Shown here: piece after piece, positions 36,610 to 47,164 of the stretch
How positions within the stretch are numbered: position 1 is the first letter of the stretch
Layout: every line of letters starts with the position of its first letter
From: Terriglobus roseus
Lineage (GTDB): Bacteria; Acidobacteriota; Terriglobia; Terriglobales; Acidobacteriaceae
Assembly: GCF_900102185.1 (NCBI RefSeq)
Contig: NZ_LT629690.1
Span: 3,472,001-3,536,000 of the forward strand
Reading direction: 5' to 3'
DNA: 64,000 bases
Notes under the pieces: generated by a model
What the model was told of the DNA's origin: nothing
Database searches by the model: none
Seen by the model: only the letters and a program-made list of their open reading frames with translations
Program-made: the position numbers and the translations under genes

Positions 36610-38604
36610 ATGAAGAACGTATCGCTCTACCGGTCTGCAGTACTTATTTCCTCGCTGGGGCTCCTCCTGACAGGATGTCGCAGCAACGCGGCCAATCCCG
36701 CGCCTATCGTGGACGGCAACGCCGCCGCCACCGATCCTGCCAATGCGAACCTGCTGCCAACACAGGTGGCCGGTGTCAGCTACGCCGCCATGCCCCAGAG
36801 CAACGGCACCAGCTACGCCCCGCAGGCTGCGCCACAAGCCGCACCACAGTCCGGCCGGAACACCCAAAATGAATCGCTGCAATACAACACCACGCCGCCT
36901 GCCTATCAGGGCGACGATCAGCAGCAACAACCGCAGCAGCCCGTCTACGACAACTCGCAGCAGCAGCCACAGCAATACAGCAACGGCCAGCCATACACTG
37001 ACCAACAGGCTGCCAACGCCGCGGAATACGACGAATACAACGCCCTGCTCGATCCTGACGTTCCTGCTGCAACAGAACCGCCTCCCCCATTGCCCCAGGA
37101 CTATGAACAGCCTGTAGCTCCCGGCCCCGACTATATGTGGACACCCGGCTACTGGGATTACGCAACCGCCGGTTACTACTACGTCCCCGGAGCATGGGTT
37201 GCGCCTCCCTACGTCGGTGCGCTGTGGACCCCCGGATGGTGGGGCTGGTACGGCAGTCGGTATCGCTGGCACCACGGCTATTGGGGCCAGCACATCGGCT
37301 ACTACGGTGGCATCAACTATGGCTTCGGCTATATCGGCTTCGGCTACCAGGGTGGCTACTGGAATAACAATCACTTCTGGTACAACACCGCGGTTAATCG
37401 CGTGCAGCCAGGAAGAGTGAACAACTACGTCTACAACCGCCGCGTTGAGGTCATAAACAACACGTACATCAATAACTCGCGTGTCTCCTACTACGGCGGC
37501 AACGGCGGTCTGCGCCGCGGTCCGGCTCCGCAGGAATTCGCTGCAGTCCGTGAACAGCGTGTGCCTCCCATGCAGTCGCAGGTGCAGAATCGTCAGGCTG
37601 CCATGCAGAACCGTGCGCAGTTCTTCCAGCAGAATCGTGGTCGCCCCAACATGGTCACGACGTCACAACCTCTGCAGGCACAGCGCGGGATCGTTGCGCC
37701 TCCCCGGACCATGTCACCCATGCCGGGAAACAATCTGCACCCCGGACCGAATGGCTTCAACGGCGCGCTGCCTGCCAATGCAACGCCGCAGCAGCGTCAA
37801 CAGTTCGAACAGCAACGTCAGCAGTTCAACAACCAGCAGCGCATGCAGCAGCAGAACATGAATCCGCAGCAGCGCCAACAATTTGAACAGCAGCAGCACG
37901 TCCAGCAGCAGAACCTGCAGAACCAGCAGCACATGCAACAGAACATGAACCAGCAGCAGCGCCAGCAGTTCGACCAACAGCAGCGCGTGCAACAGCAGAA
38001 TCTGCAGAACCAGCAACACCAGCAGCAGGAACAACAGCGCCAGCAACAACAGAACCTACAGAACCAACAAAACCAGCAGCGCCAACAGCAGGAGCAACAG
38101 CGCCAACAGCAGCAGAACACTCAGAATCAGCAACGCATGCAGATGGAGCAGCAGCACCAGCAACAACAAAACCAGCAGCGGCAGCAGGATCAACAACGTC
38201 AACAGGATCAGCAACGCCAGCAGCAGATGCAGCAACAGAACCAGCAACGCCAGCAAGAGCAACAGCGTCAGCAGGAACAGCAACGCCAGCAGCAGGTGCA
38301 GCAGCAGCGTGACCAGCAGCAGCAACAACAGCGCGCTCAGGAACAGCAGCGTCAACAGCAAGCACAGCAACAACAGCGCCAGATGCAGGACCAGCAACGC
38401 CAACAGGTCCAACAACAGCAACAGCGCATGCAGGAGCAGCAGCGTCAGGCGCAACAGAATCAACAACGCCAGATGCAACAACAGGTACAGCAACAACACC
38501 AGATGCAGCAGCAAATGCAGCATCAGCAACAGCAGATGCAACACGCAGCCCCGCCACCACAGGCACCTCACGGAGGCGGCGGAGGCGGCGATCATCGCCA
38601 CTAA
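36610..38604 (+). CDS. YXWGXW-repeat lipoprotein with a very long Gln-rich tail
   Basis: A 664-residue protein with GAGGATTTTT before the ATG. SLGLLLTGCRSNAAN is a lipobox (LTGC). Residues 70-155 are Gln/Tyr/Pro-rich; DYMWTPGYWDYATAGYYYV to about residue 270 is the aromatic YXWGXW/WxPGYW repeat region typical of some outer-membrane-anchored proteins. Residues about 388-648 are nearly pure Gln with Arg, Asn, Met and His (QQRQQFEQQRQQF, repeats of QQRQQ and NQQ), probably a coiled coil or extended disordered surface layer. The end is GGGGGGDHRH. Gln codons are mixed CAG/CAA, so selection acts on the protein and not only on DNA slippage. Function unknown. Confidence 0.75.
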   Translation: MKNVSLYRSAVLISSLGLLLTGCRSNAANPAPIVDGNAAATDPANANLLPTQVAGVSYAAMPQSNGTSYAPQAAPQAAPQSGRNTQNESLQYNTTPPAYQGDDQQQQPQQPVYDNSQQQPQQYSNGQPYTDQQAANAAEYDEYNALLDPDVPAATEPPPPLPQDYEQPVAPGPDYMWTPGYWDYATAGYYYVPGAWVAPPYVGALWTPGWWGWYGSRYRWHHGYWGQHIGYYGGINYGFGYIGFGYQGGYWNNNHFWYNTAVNRVQPGRVNNYVYNRRVEVINNTYINNSRVSYYGGNGGLRRGPAPQEFAAVREQRVPPMQSQVQNRQAAMQNRAQFFQQNRGRPNMVTTSQPLQAQRGIVAPPRTMSPMPGNNLHPGPNGFNGALPANATPQQRQQFEQQRQQFNNQQRMQQQNMNPQQRQQFEQQQHVQQQNLQNQQHMQQNMNQQQRQQFDQQQRVQQQNLQNQQHQQQEQQRQQQQNLQNQQNQQRQQQEQQRQQQQNTQNQQRMQMEQQHQQQQNQQRQQDQQRQQDQQRQQQMQQQNQQRQQEQQRQQEQQRQQQVQQQRDQQQQQQRAQEQQRQQQAQQQQRQMQDQQRQQVQQQQQRMQEQQRQAQQNQQRQMQQQVQQQHQMQQQMQHQQQQMQHAAPPPQAPHGGGGGGDHRH

Positions 38605-38631
38605 GCTGTCGTACTAAAGAAGGAAACTTAT

Positions 38632-38660
38632 GAGGCCGCGCTGAAAGGTGCGGCCTCTTC
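38632..38660 (+). terminator. Terminator of the Q-rich lipoprotein gene
   Basis: GAGGCCGC (38632-38639) and GCGGCCTC (38650-38657) pair around GCTGAAAGGT, with TTCTT following. It lies 27 bases after the lipoprotein stop and abuts the stop of mntH on the other strand, so it separates convergent genes. Confidence 0.65.
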
Positions 38661-39998
38661 TTATGCGGTGAACATCTGCCAGAGCAGCACGCAGTTCAGC
38701 CCGATGATGAGCATCGCCACCGTCCATCCCGCAACCGCTGTCGCACGGTTATTGCAGAACTCGCCCATCACACTCTTCTTGCCCGTCAGCATCAACAGCG
38801 GCACCAGCGCAAACGGAATGCCGAAGGACAACACCGCCTGCGATAGCAGCAACACCTTCAATTCATCCAACCCCATCGCAATCACCACAAGCGCAGGAAT
38901 GATCGTAATCAGGCGACGCAGATAGATAGGAAACTTAACATGCAGGAATCCCTCAATCACCACCTGCCCCGCCAACACACCGATGGTGGACGAGGACAAA
39001 CCACTGCACAGCAGCGCCACCGCAAATGCGACCTGCGCCATCGGCCCCAGCAGCGGTCCAAGCGTCTGGTGCGCGCCTTCCAGCTTGCTGATAGCGCCTT
39101 CGCCCACACCACCCAACGCCGCAGCCGCCATGATCAACATCGCTGAATTGATCAGCCACGCACCATTCATCGCAAAAATGATGTCGATGCGTTCAAAGCG
39201 CAGATAACGCCGACGGAAGTCTCGCAAACGACCTGCTGCCTGCGCACGATTGGCACCACCGCTAACGCCATGCTCCACAAATGTCGTCAGGCGCGGCTGC
39301 ATCAGTGACGAATGCAGATAGATCACATGCGGCATCACCGTCGCTCCCAGCATGGCCACGGCAATGTACAACGTCTCGTGATTCAGGTGCGGCACAAGCG
39401 TTCCACGCACCGCCTGCGACCAATCCGGATGCACCAGGAAGATCTCAATCGCGTAGCAGAAACCAATCGCACTGACCAACGCAATGATCACGCCCTCAAA
39501 ATGCCGAAAGCCACGCTGTTTCAGAGCGAGCAACAGAAACACAAACACCGTGGTCGCCAACGCAGCAAGAAACATCACTGTGGTGCGGCTCATGCCATGC
39601 GCCAGGAAGTAAGGCCCCACCAACAGATAAAAACCAAGCGCCGCGCCAAGGAACTCGGCCAGATCCGTAGCAATCGCGCTGATCTCCGCGCCAACCCACA
39701 ACAGCCACACCACAGGCTTTGAGAAATGTTCGCGGCAACACTCCGGCAGCGTATGCCCCGTCGCAATACCCAGCTTTGCCGACAGGTATTGCACCAGCAT
39801 GGCCATCGCATTCGACCACAGCAAAACCCACAGCAGCGTGTAGCCATACTTGGCTCCGCCTACGATGTTCGAAGCAAAATTGCCGGGATCGATATAAGCC
39901 ACAGATGCCACAAACGCCGGACCAAAGAAGGTCCAAAGCTCGCGCAGTGTGATGCGCGGCTCGGCTTTCTCTTCCGGAATGGCGATCTTTAGGCTCAC
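38661..39998 (-). CDS. mntH: NRAMP-family Mn2+/Fe2+ transporter
   Basis: A 445-residue inner-membrane protein with about 11 helices. SVAYIDPGNFASNI carries the metal-binding DPGN of helix 1, and GATVMPHVIYLHS the MPH of helix 6; both are complete. It imports Mn2+ with protons and supports Mn-dependent defence against oxidative stress. Start is GTG at 39998, chosen because it opens the standard N-terminus before ITLRELWTFFGPAFVAS. No SD is visible; the predicted -10 TATGCT (minus strand, 40007-40012) is only 8 bases before GTG, so the message may be leaderless. A metalloregulator-type palindrome covers the start codon. Confidence 0.94.
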   Translation of the reverse strand: MSLKIAIPEEKAEPRITLRELWTFFGPAFVASVAYIDPGNFASNIVGGAKYGYTLLWVLLWSNAMAMLVQYLSAKLGIATGHTLPECCREHFSKPVVWLLWVGAEISAIATDLAEFLGAALGFYLLVGPYFLAHGMSRTTVMFLAALATTVFVFLLLALKQRGFRHFEGVIIALVSAIGFCYAIEIFLVHPDWSQAVRGTLVPHLNHETLYIAVAMLGATVMPHVIYLHSSLMQPRLTTFVEHGVSGGANRAQAAGRLRDFRRRYLRFERIDIIFAMNGAWLINSAMLIMAAAALGGVGEGAISKLEGAHQTLGPLLGPMAQVAFAVALLCSGLSSSTIGVLAGQVVIEGFLHVKFPIYLRRLITIIPALVVIAMGLDELKVLLLSQAVLSFGIPFALVPLLMLTGKKSVMGEFCNNRATAVAGWTVAMLIIGLNCVLLWQMFTA

Positions 39999-40003
39999 CT
40001 AAA
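39988..40003. promoter_or_regulatory. DtxR/MntR-like operator overlapping the mntH start codon
   Basis: TTTAGG (39988-39993) and CCTAAA (39998-40003) form a perfect inverted repeat with a 4-base centre. The pattern TTTAGG-n4-CCTAAA resembles the operators of DtxR-family metal regulators (MntR/IdeR/SirR). The GTG start of mntH lies inside it, immediately after a -10-like TATGCT at 40007-40012. Mn-dependent repression of mntH would be the expected role. The regulator is not encoded in this window. Confidence 0.6.
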
Positions 40004-40062
40004 TAAAGCATAGCAGTTTCTCCACCCACCTTCCACGCAAATCCCGCGAGATACTAGAGACC

Positions 40063-41319
40063 ATGAAGGTTCTGGTGATTGGCGCAGGCGGCCGTGAACA
40101 TGCCATCTGCTGGGCGCTGCGGAAGTCCGCGCGTGTAAACGAACTGGTGTGCGCACCGGGCAACGCAGGCATTGAAACCATTGCAAAATGCCTACCCGTA
40201 AAGCAGGACGATGTGGCCGATATGCTCCGCGTCACCGACGCTGTGCAACCCGATGTAGTCGTGATCGGCCCGGAAGTCCCCCTCGCCGCAGGTATTGTGG
40301 ACGCGCTCCATGAACGCGGCATCCGCGTCTTCGGACCCACGCAGGCCGCCGCACAGCTAGAAAGCAGCAAGGCCTTTACGAAGGACTTTCTCCAGCGCCA
40401 CAACATCCCTACTGCCCGTTACGTCACAGTCCATACCTTGGAAGAAGCGCAGACGGCCCTGCCAGAGTTCTCGCTCCCCGTGGTCCTGAAGGCCGACGGC
40501 CTAGCCGCAGGCAAGGGCGTCATCATCGCCACCACTTCCGCCGAAGCCGACGCCGCCGTCCAGGAACTGCTCCCCATGAACGGCTCGCTCGTCATCGAGG
40601 AATTCCTCACCGGCGACGAACTGAGCGTCTTCGCCCTCTGCGACGGCACACACGCCACCATCATTGCCGCCGCGCAGGATCACAAACGCATCGGCGAAGG
40701 CGACACCGGCCCCAACACCGGCGGCATGGGTGCCTACTCCACAGACCTGCTGCTGCCCGACGACCTCAAAACCTGGGTGCTGGAAAACGTCGCTCAGCCC
40801 ACCGTCGACGGCATGAAGTTAGAGGGATACCCCTTCCGCGGTATCCTCTTCATTGGCCTCATGATGACGCCGAACGGCCCTAAAGTCCTTGAATTCAACA
40901 CCCGCTGGGGCGATCCGGAGACAGAAGCCATCCTCCTGCGCCTTGAAACTGACTTCCTCGACCTCGTCGATGCTTCCATTGACGGAACGGCGGACAAGCT
41001 GGACATCCGCCTAAAGCCGGGCGCAGCCATCAGCGTTATCCTCGCCAGCGCAGGCTACCCCGCAAGTGCAGAAAAGGGCGTGGTCATTCACGGGCTGGAC
41101 GTCCCCCCGCCAGCTAGTGTGGAAGTCTTCCACGCCGGCACCGCCCGCAATGAAGCAGGGGAAGTTGTCACTGCAGGCGGCCGTGTTCTGGCCATCGCAG
41201 CTGAGGCCGAAAACCTACGCCGCGCCGCCGGAAAGGCCTATGACGCCGTCTCCGCCATCTCTTTTAAGGGTATGCAAATGCGCCGCGACATCGGCTGGCG
41301 CGCCCTCAACAGGGAATAA
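40063..41319 (+). CDS. purD: Phosphoribosylamine-glycine ligase
   Basis: A 418-residue ATP-grasp enzyme. MKVLVIGAGGREHAICWAL is the standard N-terminus; VVIGPEVPLAAGIVD, LKADGLAAGKGVII (the purD signature region), VIEEFLTGDELSVFA and EFNTRWGDPETEAIL follow in order. It joins phosphoribosylamine to glycine, the step after PurF. It is separated from purL-purF by 22 kb, so purine genes are scattered here. It is divergent from mntH (64 bases apart) and ends at a strong hairpin. Confidence 0.96.
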   Translation: MKVLVIGAGGREHAICWALRKSARVNELVCAPGNAGIETIAKCLPVKQDDVADMLRVTDAVQPDVVVIGPEVPLAAGIVDALHERGIRVFGPTQAAAQLESSKAFTKDFLQRHNIPTARYVTVHTLEEAQTALPEFSLPVVLKADGLAAGKGVIIATTSAEADAAVQELLPMNGSLVIEEFLTGDELSVFALCDGTHATIIAAAQDHKRIGEGDTGPNTGGMGAYSTDLLLPDDLKTWVLENVAQPTVDGMKLEGYPFRGILFIGLMMTPNGPKVLEFNTRWGDPETEAILLRLETDFLDLVDASIDGTADKLDIRLKPGAAISVILASAGYPASAEKGVVIHGLDVPPPASVEVFHAGTARNEAGEVVTAGGRVLAIAAEAENLRRAAGKAYDAVSAISFKGMQMRRDIGWRALNRE

Positions 41320-41346
41320 CTGACGATCTTAAAGAGCTGTTCATAA

Positions 41347-41393
41347 ACGGAGTGAGGGAGAGCCGAAATATCAGCTCTCCCTCCCTCCGTTTC
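41347..41393 (+). terminator. purD: Terminator of purD
   Basis: ACGGAG plus GAGGGAGAGC (from 41347) pair with GCTCTCCCTC plus CTCCGT (to 41390) across a short loop, with one unpaired base on each side, then TTTCG. It lies 27 bases after the purD stop. Confidence 0.7.
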
Positions 41394-41457
41394 GTATCAC
41401 GCACGTTCGTTAACCCTCTGGCCGTTTCTGGCGCTTGCCCTCGCGAGCTTGATTTCA

Positions 41458-41487
41458 TTGACCCACACCCTTTTCGAGTCCTATACT
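41458..41487 (+). promoter_or_regulatory. rpsA: Sigma-70 promoter for rpsA
   Basis: TTGACC (41458-41463) and TATACT (41482-41487) are 18 bases apart, close to the housekeeping consensus. Start of transcription would be near 41494, giving a leader of about 240 bases before the chosen ATG. Confidence 0.65.
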
Positions 41488-41736
41488 TAAAGCAAGCTCT
41501 GGCGCTTTGGGGATTTGCGCGGGCTACCTTGGACAATTCGCTCTTGCGGTTTCAACCAGCGGCGCCCGCGCGCCGTCTGCTAACACATCGAAACACGTTT
41601 CAGCGCACTGCCGGTAGTGGCCCCCTTTTGAATCCTTAAGGCACTGCGGAGCGTCAATAGCTGGGTGGCTGCCCGATGCCATCCCCCGCTAAATTCTGAA
41701 ACTGAGAGCAAACCTCTGAGCACCGAACTGGAAACC
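41488..41736 (+). other. rpsA leader region
   Basis: About 245 bases of untranslated leader, with a GGCGC/GCGCC stem near 41559 and a short CACT/AGTG stem near 41600. In other bacteria S1 represses its own synthesis by binding such a leader; that is inference here. A GTG-started extension of rpsA from 41665 would use the last part but lacks SD. Confidence 0.4.
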
Positions 41737-43560
<1,824 letters not shown>

Positions 43561-43580
43561 CTCTCGCCTCACGCAACATC

Positions 43581-43615
43581 AGAAGGGCCACCCGCAAGGG
43601 TGGCCCTTCTGCTTT
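43581..43615 (+). terminator. rpsA: Terminator of rpsA
   Basis: AGAAGGGCCACCC (43581-43593) pairs perfectly over 13 bases with GGGTGGCCCTTCT (43598-43610) around GCAA, followed by GCTTT. It lies 20 bases after the stop codon. Confidence 0.8.
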
Positions 43616-43671
43616 ACGATCAAGCGCAATCAACGAACAGAAAGCGAGCAATGAATAGGAAGCGCTTGCTT

Positions 43672-44571
43672 CTACTTCCCTTTTTCTTTCTCGTCGGAAG
43701 TGTCGGGAGTGTTCATCTTCTCAGAGGCGCGATGGAAGATCTCAATCTCTGCCGCGGCAAAGGCATCCGGCGGCACTCCGCCAATCGCGACAAAGCCCGG
43801 CTCTGCTCCAAACTGCTCCGCAATACGATTCCAAGCATGGAACGGCGACGTAGTAGCAAGAAGCACAAACTTACGCTTTGGCTCAGGCCGGCTGAAATAC
43901 CAGATCCAGATCAGTTGAGCGATCCAACCCACCAGGATTTGCACGATGGCATAGGGCCGATACAGATAACGCTGCTTGAACAGCGATGGCGCCTGAATGG
44001 TTGTAACCAGCGAAGTGATCACCAGTCCAAAGCTCACACCGAACACACGGCTCTTTAAGGACAGGCCCATGGGACGGATCGCCAGGCAGACAAAGATCAC
44101 CAGGCTCACGGTGAGGGTACCGCTGATGCGCTGCAGCTCCGTCACCAGCCCCACGATCACCTGGCCGCCTACGACGGAAGTTGCATGTGCAGCATCCAGG
44201 GCAAGGAAAGAGGAGATCGCGAAGATCCACCAATACACAATATTCCCAAGCTGCTGCAGGCCTTTCAGGGGCCGCATCGCTTCGCGCAACACGAAATACG
44301 TCATCAGCACAGCGAATATCGCTTGCAGTGCGAAGCAGGAATAGAAGGTATAGAAGTAAATGATGTAGGCCATCTTGGCGGTGATGGCGTGTTCCCTGCC
44401 ATGCGCTCGAAGCCACTCCAGGGTAAAGAAAGGGATTGTCTGCCAGTTGCTGACAATCAGCATGGGCCAGTAGCTCTTCAGTTCACCCGCTCGAATCAGG
44501 AACATCAAAGCAACAACGCTCAGCGCAATCTCTATTGCGCTGAGCGTGTTGTAGAGCGGGAACGTGGACAC
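43672..44571 (-). CDS. Polytopic membrane protein, unknown function
   Basis: A 299-residue protein from the GTG at 44571, preceded by AAGGAG at a spacing of 7; the open frame runs back to 44601 without SD. About seven hydrophobic helices (IEIALSVVALMFLI, IIYFYTFYSCFALQAIFAVL, IVYWWIFAISSFLALDA, LTVSLVIFVCLAI, FGLVITSLVTTI, IVQILVGWIAQLIWIWYF), with the C-terminal 75 residues in the cytoplasm and a Lys/Glu-rich end. Families with this layout are common in Acidobacteria but I know of no function. It is followed at the 5' side by a small secreted peptide gene, 60 bases upstream. Confidence 0.65.
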   Translation of the reverse strand: MSTFPLYNTLSAIEIALSVVALMFLIRAGELKSYWPMLIVSNWQTIPFFTLEWLRAHGREHAITAKMAYIIYFYTFYSCFALQAIFAVLMTYFVLREAMRPLKGLQQLGNIVYWWIFAISSFLALDAAHATSVVGGQVIVGLVTELQRISGTLTVSLVIFVCLAIRPMGLSLKSRVFGVSFGLVITSLVTTIQAPSLFKQRYLYRPYAIVQILVGWIAQLIWIWYFSRPEPKRKFVLLATTSPFHAWNRIAEQFGAEPGFVAIGGVPPDAFAAAEIEIFHRASEKMNTPDTSDEKEKGK

Positions 44572-44631
44572 CAGAATTCTCCTTGAGCAAGAGCATACCA
44601 AGGAGCAGCGTCTCAGCTGACCCGATAAAAC

Positions 44632-44811
44632 TTAGTCGTAGATACCGCAGCCATTCGGATCTCCCGGGGGGCACGACGGCGGGGGGATAGACGCAGCAGT
44701 AGCAGTCGTCTTCTTCGTGGTTTTGGTCTGTGCGTTTGCAGATCCGGTTGAAGCAGCGCCCAGCATCAGCAGGAGCGACATCACGGCAGAGGTAACAACG
44801 GTCTTCTTCAT
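44632..44811 (-). CDS. Small secreted peptide with a Pro/Cys end
   Basis: A 59-codon frame. GGAGGA lies 10 bases before the ATG. MKKTVVTSAVMSLLLMLGAA is a signal peptide, with cleavage likely near SANAQ. The mature 31 residues are a Thr/Lys linker (TKTTKKTTATAAS) and IPPPSCPPGDPNGCGIYD, in which two Cys lie 8 apart and could form a disulfide loop. I do not recognise it; short secreted peptides of this kind occur as envelope or signalling peptides and as export leftovers. It lies directly upstream of the polytopic membrane protein gene and may be co-transcribed. Confidence 0.6.
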   Translation of the reverse strand: MKKTVVTSAVMSLLLMLGAASTGSANAQTKTTKKTTATAASIPPPSCPPGDPNGCGIYD

Positions 44812-45151
44812 TTAGGGTAGTCCTCCAAGACTCTTCCGGAATTTCCTCCCGGGCAAGACTTACCCTAAGTGACCGAAGACGGCGCGTCCATTCATTACGA
44901 AAACGTAGTAAGGCCTATAACAAACGCAGTTACTGAAGTCATTCAACGACAGGTCAAAAACCCATCAGAACGGAGAAATACCTGAAATTCGGAGAATCCC
45001 TGTGCACATAGAACTACCTCGTGGTGACCGGTGCACATCCGGCGGCACTCGCTGCGCTCTTTGTTTGGCGGGAGGCTACTGCTCTAATCGGCAGTCTCGT
45101 GCAAGTCTTGAAGTTAAGACAGGGAGATATTAAGAAGAACTTATCAAAAAG
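44812..45151. other. Intergenic region without recognisable genes
   Basis: 340 bases between two minus-strand genes, AT-richer than its surroundings. An ACTGC/GCAGT hairpin lies near 45080. I see no frame with a good SD and no tRNA-like pattern. Confidence 0.4.
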
Positions 45152-45182
45152 AACAGCGCTCCTCCACAAAAAGAGCGCTGTT
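45152..45182 (-). terminator. Terminator of the HNH gene
   Basis: AACAGCGCTC (45152-45161) pairs with GAGCGCTGTT (45173-45182). On the minus strand the stem is followed by CTTTTTGATAA, a good U-run, so it ends the HNH gene whose stop is 23 bases upstream in transcription. Confidence 0.8.
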
Positions 45183-45204
45183 TGGTATCAGATTTGAGAA
45201 CTTC

Positions 45205-45822
45205 TTATGCTTCAAAGTACAAATACTTTCGCCACGCTGCATCTCCAGACCCCAACATTCGCATAATGTGTCGGGAAGTATGCAAAGAGAACGGCCTTGG
45301 CTCACGCATCAGCTTCATATCCTGCAGCTCATGTAATAGCTGGTTTCCTTTGCGACGGTTGCAATCATGGCAACACGCCACCAGGTTTTCCCATGTGGAC
45401 GTGCCCCCACGCGAGCGCGGCAGAACATGGTCCAACGTCAGTTCGCTGGCAGTCAGAATGCAGCCGCAGTACTGACACGTGTTCCGATCGCGAAGAAGAA
45501 TGTTCTTGCGCGATAGCGCGCGTGTCTGGTGCGGAATGCGACGATACTCCAGCAGACGAATCACAGACGGCATAGGCATGCGGATGCAGGCGGCATGCAG
45601 CGTGTGACCATGCTCCTCTTCCGTGCGTGCCACACCTTTCAGCACCAGCACCAGCGCACGACGCGCACCACAGATGTTGATGGGTTCATAGGAAGCGTTC
45701 AATACCAGCACCGGTGTCTGCAGCGTGGTTCCCCCACGACGCGGACGCGGATCCTCACCGGGTGGAGTAAGGGTGTGGCACTTAGCGAGCGACTTCTGCT
45801 TACGGGCTTTGGCGGAATGCAT
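45205..45822 (-). CDS. HNH endonuclease-domain protein
   Basis: A 205-residue protein from the ATG at 45822 with AAGGAG 11 bases upstream; the frame is open to 45990 but lacks SD there. The HNH domain is complete: [22 protein letters not shown] with the two N-terminal Cys and the catalytic His, [15 protein letters not shown], and HDCNRRKGN. The N-terminal half ([22 protein letters not shown]) marks the widespread chromosomal HNH family often near housekeeping genes, without known function. It is not accompanied by a methyltransferase, so a restriction role is unlikely. It lies 86 bases downstream of the comF gene on the same strand. Confidence 0.85.
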   Translation of the reverse strand: MHSAKARKQKSLAKCHTLTPPGEDPRPRRGGTTLQTPVLVLNASYEPINICGARRALVLVLKGVARTEEEHGHTLHAACIRMPMPSVIRLLEYRRIPHQTRALSRKNILLRDRNTCQYCGCILTASELTLDHVLPRSRGGTSTWENLVACCHDCNRRKGNQLLHELQDMKLMREPRPFSLHTSRHIMRMLGSGDAAWRKYLYFEA

Positions 45823-45908
45823 CTCGAGCACTGCTCCTTGCGAAGGGTGATATCGATCTGTTCGTGCGTGCCTGTCGTTCTTACGTCTCTCTTTGCACCG
45901 GCAACTAA

Positions 45909-46808
45909 CTACTGAACCGGATGCGGGTAAATCGGGTTTCCAAAATGCTTGTGCGACGAATACTCCGTGCCATGCGCCGGTGCGGTCCACAACACAGGGA
46001 TCTGACTACCAGCACGAGCCAGCGTGACCACTCGCACACTCTCAGCTCCTGCGGCCAACAACACTTCCGTGCATTCCGTTACAGTGGCGCCGGTGGTATA
46101 TACGTCATCCACCAGCAGGACTTGGCGTCCGCGAACGGAGCCTCGCACCTGAAACGCGCCGCGCACATTCTCGCGACGCTCTTCGGGTGACAAACGGTAT
46201 TGCGACTCTTTGTGATGAACGCGCCTCAACCGGTGCGGGGCCAGCTCCATCTTCCAGAGCGGGCGTCGACGCTGCACAACACGCATTGCAGCATCCGCAA
46301 GCAGGAGACTTTGGTTGTATAAACGGCGGCGCCGGAACAACGGCACGGGAATCACCAGTAGCGATTCCGGCATACCCTCTGCCTGCTCCAGGATGGCTTC
46401 TGCCAGCAGGCCTCCCATGGGCAGAGCAAGCGAACGTACGTTTCCAAACTTGAACAGCCGAAGCGCATGTCGCATCAACTCGTAAGAACCAAAAGCTGTC
46501 GCGCGTGCGAAAGGCGGCGGGGTTTCGCTGCAATCAGCACAAAGAACGTCGTCGCTGAACTCCTGGTACGACGGCTCATATCCCAACGGCTCCGCACAGC
46601 GATAGCAGCGGCCACCCAGGCGGCCACTCGCAACGGATGCCATACACGCGTCGCACAGCGGAACCAGCCGTCCATCCGCCAGCGAACGAGCGCGGCAAAG
46701 ACGGCATCGCCCAGGGGCGAGAAACGCGGCGGCAGAGTGGAGAGCGGAGCGGATCAGCGAGCGGGGCGAGACGAAATTCGTGGCGCAGGAAGTACTATCT
46801 GCTGCCAT
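45909..46808 (-). CDS. comF: ComF-family amidophosphoribosyltransferase-like protein
   Basis: A 299-residue protein; ATG at 46808 preferred (MAADSTSC), a TTG at 46838 is in frame. The N-terminus has Cys pairs (CRLCRA, CDAC, CYRC, CADC), a zinc-ribbon like that of ComF/GntX. The C-terminal part is a PRTase: [20 protein letters not shown] and [17 protein letters not shown] with the PRPP loop DDVYTTGAT. ComF is needed for single-strand DNA handling in natural transformation; GntX-like members have other roles. No other competence gene is nearby. Confidence 0.86.
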   Translation of the reverse strand: MAADSTSCATNFVSPRSLIRSALHSAAAFLAPGRCRLCRARSLADGRLVPLCDACMASVASGRLGGRCYRCAEPLGYEPSYQEFSDDVLCADCSETPPPFARATAFGSYELMRHALRLFKFGNVRSLALPMGGLLAEAILEQAEGMPESLLVIPVPLFRRRRLYNQSLLLADAAMRVVQRRRPLWKMELAPHRLRRVHHKESQYRLSPEERRENVRGAFQVRGSVRGRQVLLVDDVYTTGATVTECTEVLLAAGAESVRVVTLARAGSQIPVLWTAPAHGTEYSSHKHFGNPIYPHPVQ

Positions 46809-47164
46809 TGTCACTTCGAATTCAGGACCTGCGTACAACGTCTCGGAGAAGACGCACCTCGCTGGTATTGTCCCCTGCGAAGCCCTGGAATTGCCTGTAA
46901 TTTCCGGCCCAGGACGGCATGGGGATGTATTTGATGGCAGTATATGCCGCTTCGCGCCTCCCGCGAAAGAGGCACGCCAACGAGAATCCGAAAAGATTCC
47001 ACCGCCATCTACGGATCATGCCGCCGAAAACTTTTTTGTGGCGCACGCTCCATGAGAAGGAAGAACATAGTGCGTCAAATCTGCATCCAATCCACCTGCG
47101 ACATCATCTTCCTCTCTACCCAGTCCGCGCACCCACTCAATCCCTTGCCTGAGGTCCCAAGCGA
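46809..47164. other. Intergenic region between comF and egtB
   Basis: 356 bases between divergent genes. Small frames on both strands (65-90 codons) lack SD and recognisable sequence. It must hold both promoters; I cannot pin them down. Confidence 0.4.

Noticed and set aside
37700-38601. Repeated CAG/CAA blocks that look like a DNA repeat or CRISPR
   Set aside because: They are in frame inside the lipoprotein, not spaced regularly, and have no spacer-like unique sequences.
45205-45822. HNH gene as part of a restriction or defence system
   Set aside because: No methyltransferase, helicase or other defence gene is near; it belongs to a widespread chromosomal HNH family.
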